A stretch of 5,092 bases of DNA from Caldilineaceae bacterium (lineage in GTDB: Bacteria; Chloroflexota; Anaerolineae; Caldilineales; Caldilineaceae), in assembly GCA_015494005.1 (NCBI GenBank), contig WGCB01000792.1, positions 1-5,092 on the forward strand. The letters run 5' to 3'. The first letter of the stretch is position 1, and each line of letters opens with the position of its first letter. A program made the position numbers and the translations under genes. The notes below the pieces were generated by a model. It saw only the letters and a program-made list of their open reading frames with translations, was not told where the DNA came from and did no database searches. Shown one piece after another: positions 1-5,092 of this stretch.

Positions 1-1137
1 ACCCTGGCCCAGAGCCCGTACCTGGTGCAGAAAATTCAGGTGAGGGTCGCCCCCAGCGCCACGTTGACCGTGGAACCCGGCGTGGAGGTGCAGTTCGCCC
101 AAAGCACCGGCATGCGCGTGGAGGGCAAGCTGGTGGCCGTGGGCACGGTGACCCAGCCCATCACCTTCACCGGCTCCACCGAGACCTCCGGCTGGTGGGA
201 TGGCATCCGGATTGAGGGCGACCTGCAAGGGGACATCGCCAACCTGAACCGGGGCAGCCGCTTCTCCCACGTGACCATCGCCTACGGTGGCAACAGCTAT
301 GCCAACCTGGTGCTGGACGACGCCCATGCCACGGTGGAAGCGAGCGCCTTCCTGGGCAGTGGGGGGCACGGCATCTACACCCAAGGCCAGGGCTCGGTGG
401 ACGTGCGAGACAGCCGCTTCATCAGCAACACCGAGTACGCCTTGATGCTGGTCATGGGACCGGTGGACCCGGTGCTGACCGACCTGCAGGCCACGGGGAA
501 CGGCCAGGACGCGGTGGGCCTGTGGGCCTCGGTCAGCGCGGACATGACCGGCGACCACGTCTGGGAGGACCCCGGCATCCCCTACCAGGCCGTGGGGCAC
601 GTCATCCTGGAAAAGGGCGCCACCTTGACCGTGGAGCCCGGGGTGGAGGTGCGTTTCGACCAGAGTACGAGTTTCCTCGTCTACGGCAATCTCCTGGCCC
701 TGGGCACGGCCAGCCAGCCCATCACCTTCACCGGCACGACCCAGCAGCCCGGCTGGTGGGACGGCCTGGACATCATCGGCACGACGGACGAGCGCAACCT
801 GGGCAACGAGCTGGCCTATGTGACCCTGGAGTACGGTGGCCGCGGCTACGCCAACCTGCGCACCCAGAATGCCCAGGTGCGGGTGGACCACAGCATCATC
901 CGCCACAGCGATGACGACGGCATCTACGCCGATCTGGGGAGCACCGTGGGAGTCCGGGCCAGCCAGATCGTGGACAACGCGGACTACGGTGTCTGGAACC
1001 ACCACAGCAACCCACCGCTTCGCGCCGAATACAACTGGTGGGGAGACGCCAGCGGTCCCTGGGAAGCCACCACAAACCCCAGCGGTGCGGGGGACAAGGT
1101 GAACCCCTATGTCTTCTATTCCCCCTTTCTCACCGCA
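1..1137 (+). repeat. Two tandem copies of a ~187-residue beta-helix-type module
   Basis: Two successive units align at a spacing of 561 bp (187 codons) over their first half: 'ATLTVEPGVEVQF' at residue 12 matches 'ATLTVEPGVEVRF' at 199, and 'QPITFTG' at 44 matches 'QPITFTG' at 231. DNA identity is locally high, with an exact match of about 22 bases at 153-174 and 714-735. In the second half the spacing falls to 183 codons ('VTIAYGGNSYANL' at 83 against 'VTLEYGGRGYANL' at 266), so one copy gained or lost four codons between the blocks. Only copy 2 ends in the Trp-rich 'NWWGDASGP' cap. Copy 1 already begins at the window edge, so further copies may lie upstream. Short Gly/Asn/Asp-rich rungs such as 'DDGIYADLGSTVGVRASQI' are typical of right-handed parallel beta-helices. 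Confidence 0.8.
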
Positions 1138-3003
1138 CCGGATGAAGAGCCGCCAGCCGTTGCACCAGGAAAGGCCGCCGTCATCACCATCGAGCCCGTG
1201 CGCTGGTATGTGCCTGCGGACGGCTTCCCCGGCTGGGTGACCATCACCCTGCGGGACGGCGCGGGCAACCCCATGCCCGGCTACAAGGTCAATCTCGCGA
1301 CCACCCGCGGCCAGGTGACGGATGGCGGGCTGACCGACGCCTCGGGGCGCACCTTCGCCTACGTCACCTCCAACACGCCCGGCGAGGCCGAACTGAGCGC
1401 CTCACTCGACGGAGCCGCCTTCCACGATGCACTCCCCGCCGTCACCACCATCACCTTCTACGATCCCCTCAGCGGGCTGATGCCCGACCTGGCCGCGGAT
1501 GTGGCCGCCCCCTACGCCACCGACGCCATCGAGATCACGCCCTTGCCCATCGTGCAGGGCATTTCCACGACCATCAGCGTCAACCTCACCAACCCCAACG
1601 ACTTCCCCATCAAGGTCACCGGCAGCTTCGGCATCGCCCAGCTGGGCATCGGGCTGACCTTTGGACCGCTAGGCGGCATCCAAAGCGTGGAGATCCCGGC
1701 CAAGGGCACGCGCGCCATCAGCATCATCTGGACACCAACAATCTCCGGGAAATACTGCGTTGACTTCAACTACTCATGGGCGCCCACTTCTCAAGCCAGC
1801 CTTGCTTCCCCGTCTTCCACATCCGGCGGGCACATGCGACGCAATCTCAGTGTCTTCCCCGGCACGCTGGAGCCGCAACAGGGAAAAGAAAGCTTGGAAA
1901 AGGCGGACTTCGCTTTCGGCGTGGTGAGCAAGGCTCCGGGCGCGAAACACCTGGCCCCGCAAAAGTTCCTCATCAGTAAGTGGTGGCAATGGATCAAAGA
2001 GACCGCCGCGGAGATCTCCCGCCAACTGGGCGGCGACCCACCCCGGCAGGACTACCGGGCCATCGCCATGCCGGAATGGCTCAGCGTGCCCCTGGAGACG
2101 CCAGGCTCCGGCCTCTCCCAGGCCCGGGCCGACGCCATGAACGCGGTCACCAAAGGGCTGCTGGACATCCTGGCCTACGGGGAGGCGGCCATCGTCTCCC
2201 TGGACCGGTACGGCGGCGCGGCCGCGGCCGGCGACCTGACCTGGAGCGCGCAACAGGCCTCGGCGGTCATCTACTATCGAGGCAAAATCGGGCAAGCCAT
2301 GCTGGACACCGCCGATGCGCTGGATGCGTTCGTGCAGGTGCTGGAAGCTGAAGGCGATGGACAACTCATCATCACGCTGGATGAGGTGCTCGCCTACCAG
2401 GATCGCCTGCGTACACAGGGGTTCACCACAGAGGAGGTTCAGGACGCCCGGCAACTGGGATGGACGGACGCCCAGATCGAGGCCTACCGTCAGGCCATCC
2501 TGGCCGAGGACCCGCAGCGGCTGACCGGGGATCTGGTGCAGATGCTGCGCGAGGAAGCTCAAGTTCTGCGCGAGACCGGTACGACGCTGCGGGCAGAGCA
2601 GAACTACGCCACCCCGGCCGGCCTGAGGAACAGCGACACCTCGGCCGCGTCGAACAACCTGGTCCAGGTCCACCGCACCCAGGCGCCGATCCGGATCGGC
2701 AATCCGGCGGCCGTCACCGACACCATCCGTCTGGAGACCCGGCCGCTGGGCCTGCCGCTGGATTGGAGTGTGTCCGTCTCGCCGGCATCGGTCACCCTGG
2801 GACCGGGTGAGGCGATCACCGCCACCGTCACCATCGTGCCTGGCGGCCCCACCGCTCAGGGGACCGTGCCCCGGGTGGCTGTGGAGGGCTTCAACTCCTC
2901 CGACGAGCTCATCGGCGGCGTGGTGGTGGATGTGATGGCCCCGAGCCAGGGCAATTTCGACGGGCAGTTGCACCTCTTCTTGCCACTGGTGCAGAGGCCG
3001 TAG
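1..3003 (+). CDS. Large secreted multi-domain protein: beta-helix repeats plus Ig-like modules (5'-partial)
   Basis: The frame is open from base 1 and ends at TAG 3001-3003. The GTG at 25 lies inside a repeat unit, so it is unlikely to be the start, and the N terminus and any signal peptide are off the window. Counting GTG-25 as residue 1, the modules are: two parallel beta-helix-type units (about -7 to 180 and 181-372), recognised by 'ATLTVEPGVEV', 'QPITFTG', 'GWWDG' and the closing 'YNWWGDASGP'; a Big_1-like Ig domain (384-463, 'DGAGNPMPGY', 'TDASGRTFAYVTS'); a CARDB-like sandwich (about 488-586, 'ISVNLTNPNDFPI'); an unrecognised mainly helical region (about 640-860); and an Ig/NEW3-like sandwich (about 878-973, 'SVTLGPGEAITATVTI'). 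It ends in 'LHLFLPLVQRP'. Only one cysteine (578) is present, which fits an extracellular protein. The beta-helix suggests carbohydrate binding or adhesion, but no catalytic motif is visible, so the function is unknown. The module calls are from motif recognition, not a profile search. Confidence 0.9.
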   Translation, partial: TLAQSPYLVQKIQVRVAPSATLTVEPGVEVQFAQSTGMRVEGKLVAVGTVTQPITFTGSTETSGWWDGIRIEGDLQGDIANLNRGSRFSHVTIAYGGNSYANLVLDDAHATVEASAFLGSGGHGIYTQGQGSVDVRDSRFISNTEYALMLVMGPVDPVLTDLQATGNGQDAVGLWASVSADMTGDHVWEDPGIPYQAVGHVILEKGATLTVEPGVEVRFDQSTSFLVYGNLLALGTASQPITFTGTTQQPGWWDGLDIIGTTDERNLGNELAYVTLEYGGRGYANLRTQNAQVRVDHSIIRHSDDDGIYADLGSTVGVRASQIVDNADYGVWNHHSNPPLRAEYNWWGDASGPWEATTNPSGAGDKVNPYVFYSPFLTAPDEEPPAVAPGKAAVITIEPVRWYVPADGFPGWVTITLRDGAGNPMPGYKVNLATTRGQVTDGGLTDASGRTFAYVTSNTPGEAELSASLDGAAFHDALPAVTTITFYDPLSGLMPDLAADVAAPYATDAIEITPLPIVQGISTTISVNLTNPNDFPIKVTGSFGIAQLGIGLTFGPLGGIQSVEIPAKGTRAISIIWTPTISGKYCVDFNYSWAPTSQASLASPSSTSGGHMRRNLSVFPGTLEPQQGKESLEKADFAFGVVSKAPGAKHLAPQKFLISKWWQWIKETAAEISRQLGGDPPRQDYRAIAMPEWLSVPLETPGSGLSQARADAMNAVTKGLLDILAYGEAAIVSLDRYGGAAAAGDLTWSAQQASAVIYYRGKIGQAMLDTADALDAFVQVLEAEGDGQLIITLDEVLAYQDRLRTQGFTTEEVQDARQLGWTDAQIEAYRQAILAEDPQRLTGDLVQMLREEAQVLRETGTTLRAEQNYATPAGLRNSDTSAASNNLVQVHRTQAPIRIGNPAAVTDTIRLETRPLGLPLDWSVSVSPASVTLGPGEAITATVTIVPGGPTAQGTVPRVAVEGFNSSDELIGGVVVDVMAPSQGNFDGQLHLFLPLVQRP

Positions 3004-3019
3004 CCGGACCCGGATGTTT

Positions 3020-3087
3020 CGAAAAATGACAGGGTAGACAGCATGCCCACGCGCCAAAGGTCGCGTGGGCATGTGTTTTATCCCTGT
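3020..3087 (-). terminator. Extended-stem terminator for the - strand gene, nested around the + strand hairpin
   Basis: Read on the - strand, the central 12-bp hairpin is enclosed by a second pair of arms, 3082-3087 with 3029-3034 (ACAGGG/CCCTGT). Weaker pairing of the bases between them (3074-3076 with 3038-3040) nearly joins the two stems. Directly after the outer arm the - strand transcript reads CATTTTTCG (3028-3020), which gives a run of five U. The TAA of the ATPase gene (3080-3078) sits inside the ascending arm, so termination would follow the stop codon within about 60 bases. The outer stem is short and imperfect, so this call is weaker than the + strand one. Confidence 0.55.
3042..3079 (+). 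terminator. Intrinsic terminator of the + strand gene
   Basis: A perfect 12-bp inverted repeat pairs 3042-3053 (CATGCCCACGCG) with 3062-3073 (CGCGTGGGCATG), closing an 8-base loop (CCAAAGGT). It is followed by TGTTTT at 3074-3079. It begins 38 bases after the TAG stop of the secreted-protein gene. A GC-rich stem with an immediate U-rich tail is the standard Rho-independent form, although the tail is short and broken by one G. Confidence 0.82.
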
Positions 3088-5092
3088 TTCGTCCCGCCTG
3101 GGATGTCCGAGGCCAACAGCCTCTCCGCGTCCGCCTGCACCGCGGACGCGTCCACATCGTCGGGGAAGTCCTCCAACCTGGATGGCGGGCCGTGACGCTG
3201 CACCTGGCCTGCCGCTTCCAGGGCCTGGGCCGGCCGCCCCGTGCGCACCCAGATCCACGCCAGGAGCAGGGTGGCCTCCAGGGCCCAGGCTGTATGTTCC
3301 TCCGCCTGGAAGGCCCGGCGCGCCTCCTCCAGGCAGGCCTCCGCTTGCCCCAGCCGCCCCTGGATGCGGTAGATCTGGCCCAGGAAGAGCCAGGAGAGGC
3401 CGCAGAGATAGGGCCGCCCCATCTCCAGCCGGATGGCCAGCCCCTCCTCGTGACGGGCCGCGGCCGCCTCCAGATCCCCCCGGGCTGTGGCCGCTCGCCC
3501 CCGGTTGTAGAGGGCCAGAGCCACCCCGTAGGGCTCCCCCTGGGCCTGGAACATGGCCTGGCACTCCCGGAAACGGGCCTCCGCCTGGTCGTGCTCCCCG
3601 GCCTTGAAGGCCACCAAGCCCAGGTTGTTCACGCAGCCCGCGATGCCCGGCTGGTCCCCCAGCTCCTGGAGGATGGCCAGGGTCTTGCGGTGGTAGGTGG
3701 TCGCGTCCTGGTAGTGGCCCTGGCTGCCGGCCAGCAGCCCCAGGCAGTTGAAGGCCCGGGCCATGCCCCGTCGGTTGCCCATCTCCTGGTGCAGGGCCAG
3801 CCCCTCCCAGGCATAGCGGATCCCCTCCTGGGTATGGCCCTGAAGGTAGCAGAGGAAGGAGAGCTCGTCCAGGCTCACGGCCTGCTGGTGGCGATCCCCC
3901 AAGGCGGTGGCCACAGCCAGGCTCTCGTCCAGGTGGGCCCAGGCCAGGGCAAAGGCGCCGGACTTGCGCTCCAGCACGGCCAGGGCCCGCAGGGCGAAGG
4001 GCATCTCGGCCTGGGCTGCCGGGCGCCCCGGCTCCTGGCGGAAGAGGGCCAGGCTGGCCTGGAGCAGCGCCTGGCCCCGCTCGTCCTCCGACAGGAACTC
4101 GCAGCAGGCCCCCTGCCGGGCCCAGATCCGCCCCAGGAGCAGCCGTCGCTGCTCGGGATCCAGCGGAGCGTCCTTTCCCTCCGGCCAGGTTTCCAGGAGC
4201 GTGGCGGCCTGGCCCAGCAGGGCCTCCGCCTCCCGCAGCTGCCCCTGGTCCATGTGGAGCCGGTGGATGCCGGTCAACGCCTGCTGGATGGCCGGGAGAT
4301 CCCCCTGCGCCACGGCCCACTCCCAGCCCCGGACCAGGTTCTCGAATTCCCCGTGCAGCTCCGCCAGGACCGCCTGCTGCCCTGGCCCGCTCAGCTCCGG
4401 CTCCCGTCGGGCCAGGAAGGCGGCGAAGAAGCGGCAGTGCCTGCCCTGGGCCTGGTGCTGGAGGGACGGCTGGGCGGCCAGTTTCTCGGCCACGAACTGG
4501 GCCAGGAGGGGATGGATGGCGTAGCGGGGGCCGCTTCCGGTGGGAGCCGCCTGCCCCTGGATCAGGGACTTGCTCGCCAGCAGGGCCAGGGCCTGCCCCG
4601 TCTCCGGCTCCGTCCCCGCGCCGGTGACCCCTGCCACCGCCTCGGGGGTGAAGCCGTCCTGGAAGACGGCCAGCTGGGCCAGGAGGCGCTGCTCCGCCCT
4701 GTCCAGCAGCCGCCAGGAGTAGTCGAAGGAGGCCCGGATGCTGCGATGCCGGGGCGGCACGTCCGGCATGGTGGTGCTCAGGACGTCCAGGCTGGCCTCC
4801 AGCTCCCGGAGGATCTGGGCCAGGGGCGTGGTGCGCACCCCGGCCCCGGCCAGCTCGATGGCCAGGGGCGCGCCGGCCACCAGGGCGCAGATCCGCTGGA
4901 CCAGGGGGCTGTTCTCCCGGGTCAGGGCGAAGTCCGGGCGTAGCCGCTGGGCCGTCTGCTGGAAGAGGGCCAGGGCGTCGGCCAGGGGCGGGCCAGGGAG
5001 GGGGACGGCGCGACCCTCGTCTTCCCCCGGTTCCAGGGCCATGCCCGGGACGTCCAGGAGCCACTCGGCTCGCAGGTGCAGAGGCTCCCGGG
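3078..5092 (-). CDS. STAND-class (NB-ARC-like) ATPase with TPR array, C-terminal part (5'-partial)
   Basis: The frame is open from the window edge to TAA 3080-3078 (670 codons). The ATG at 5042-5040 is internal: the 16 codons before it read 'REPLHLRAEWLLDVPG', a segment that in this family follows the Walker B/sensor strand. Counting that Met as residue 1, the visible parts are: the rest of the NTPase with the NB-ARC GxP-type motif 'GAPLAIELA' (57-65); a winged-helix region with 'RASFDYSWRLLDRAEQRLL' (103-121) and 'LAVFQDGFTPEAV'; an MHD-like histidine in 'AIHPLLAQFVAEKL' (175-188); a helical linker; then TPRs to about 615. Family members are cytosolic ATP-dependent switches that oligomerise when the repeat domain senses a ligand or partner, acting as transcription regulators, kinase-linked signalling proteins or defence sensors. 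Walker A and B lie outside the window, and no C-terminal LuxR-type HTH is present, so the output cannot be told. Ten cysteines and few lysines fit an intracellular protein of a GC-rich genome. Confidence 0.92.
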   Translation of the reverse strand, partial: REPLHLRAEWLLDVPGMALEPGEDEGRAVPLPGPPLADALALFQQTAQRLRPDFALTRENSPLVQRICALVAGAPLAIELAGAGVRTTPLAQILRELEASLDVLSTTMPDVPPRHRSIRASFDYSWRLLDRAEQRLLAQLAVFQDGFTPEAVAGVTGAGTEPETGQALALLASKSLIQGQAAPTGSGPRYAIHPLLAQFVAEKLAAQPSLQHQAQGRHCRFFAAFLARREPELSGPGQQAVLAELHGEFENLVRGWEWAVAQGDLPAIQQALTGIHRLHMDQGQLREAEALLGQAATLLETWPEGKDAPLDPEQRRLLLGRIWARQGACCEFLSEDERGQALLQASLALFRQEPGRPAAQAEMPFALRALAVLERKSGAFALAWAHLDESLAVATALGDRHQQAVSLDELSFLCYLQGHTQEGIRYAWEGLALHQEMGNRRGMARAFNCLGLLAGSQGHYQDATTYHRKTLAILQELGDQPGIAGCVNNLGLVAFKAGEHDQAEARFRECQAMFQAQGEPYGVALALYNRGRAATARGDLEAAAARHEEGLAIRLEMGRPYLCGLSWLFLGQIYRIQGRLGQAEACLEEARRAFQAEEHTAWALEATLLLAWIWVRTGRPAQALEAAGQVQRHGPPSRLEDFPDDVDASAVQADAERLLASDIPGGTKQG
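3183..4022 (-). repeat. TPR array: seven repeats with a 40-residue (120-bp) period
   Basis: From residue 341 (numbering from the internal Met at 5042) the protein divides into consecutive 40-residue units starting at 341, 381, 421, 461, 501, 541 and 581, without insertion or deletion between them. The last unit is degenerate after about 615. The units share the pattern 'xGDxxGxAxAxNxLGxxAxxxGxxxxA' followed by 'A..aLai.qE'. Clear examples are 'FNCLGLLAGSQGHYQDA', 'VNNLGLVAFKAGEHDQA' and 'LYNRGRAATARGDLEAA'. Two further degenerate helical hairpins lie before it (about 247-336). This is the extended TPR form common in STAND regulators, forming a superhelix that serves as the sensor or partner-binding surface. 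Confidence 0.85.

Noticed and set aside
25..27. GTG at 25 as the true start of the + strand gene.
   Set aside because: The frame is open to base 1, the preceding codons continue the beta-helix module (matching the linker before copy 2), there is no ribosome binding site, and no signal peptide follows.
2344..2388. An EF-hand or dockerin-like calcium loop in 'LEAEGDGQLIITLDEVLAY' of the secreted protein.
   Set aside because: The 'EGDG' start fits, but the acidic residue needed at loop position 12 is displaced (Leu at 12, Asp/Glu at 13 and 14), and position 1 is Glu rather than Asp. There is only one such site, so calcium binding is not supported.
3017..3024. Palindrome TTTCGAAA as a possible operator.
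   Set aside because: It is only 8 bases, lies between convergent gene ends where no promoter is expected, and part of it is the A/T tract of the - strand terminator.
3192..4943. A 583-codon open frame on the + strand opposite the STAND ATPase gene.
   Set aside because: It is the antisense shadow of a real coding frame. The product is a Gly/Leu/Gln/Pro-rich composition with no recognisable motif, while the - strand frame shows clear NB-ARC and TPR patterns.
5040..5042. ATG at 5042-5040 as the true start of the - strand gene.
   Set aside because: The upstream in-frame codons encode 'REPLHLRAEWLLDVPG', a conserved piece of the STAND NTPase core, so this Met is internal.
1774..5064. A 1096-codon open frame on the - strand spanning both genes and the intergenic gap.
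   Set aside because: Its translation is low-complexity Gly/Pro/Arg/Ala with no domain, and it crosses the terminator hairpin. It is antisense to one clear gene and out of frame with the other. Long stop-free shadow frames are expected in DNA this GC-rich.

Overview
The window is high-GC bacterial DNA carrying two large convergent protein genes. Both run off the window at their 5' ends and meet tail to tail across a 74-bp gap. The likely source is a member of the Chloroflexota (Anaerolineae/Caldilineae-like). This is an inference from three things: the composition, the combination of a multi-module secreted beta-helix protein ending in an 'LFLPLVQRP'-type tail, and a STAND ATPase with many TPRs. 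Actinobacteria or another GC-rich phylum cannot be excluded from the sequence alone.

Positions 1-3003 (+ strand) encode the C-terminal ~1000 residues of a large, probably exported, mosaic protein. In order it has two tandem copies of a parallel beta-helix-type module, a Big_1-like bacterial Ig domain, a second beta-sandwich (CARDB-like), an unrecognised mostly helical region of about 220 residues, a final Ig-like sandwich and a short hydrophobic C-terminal tail. The start codon and any signal peptide lie upstream of the window.

Positions 3004-3077 are intergenic. They hold a perfect 12-bp GC-rich hairpin with a U-rich tail for the + strand gene. An extended outer stem followed by five U residues can serve the - strand gene, so the gap appears to be a compact bidirectional terminator. 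The - strand stop codon lies inside it.

Positions 3078-5092 (- strand) encode the C-terminal 670 residues of a STAND-class (NB-ARC-like) ATPase. The nucleotide-binding Walker motifs are off the edge. The rest of the ATPase module, a winged-helix region, and a long TPR array with strict 40-residue phasing are visible. There is no C-terminal LuxR-type HTH, so any output domain must be at the missing N terminus.

The two genes are convergent and so not an operon. Nothing in the sequence links their functions. I see no RNA gene, mobile element, CRISPR array or promoter, and no convincing new multi-gene system. The points of interest are the uncharacterised module and tail of the first protein, the regular TPR array of the second, and the nested terminator.
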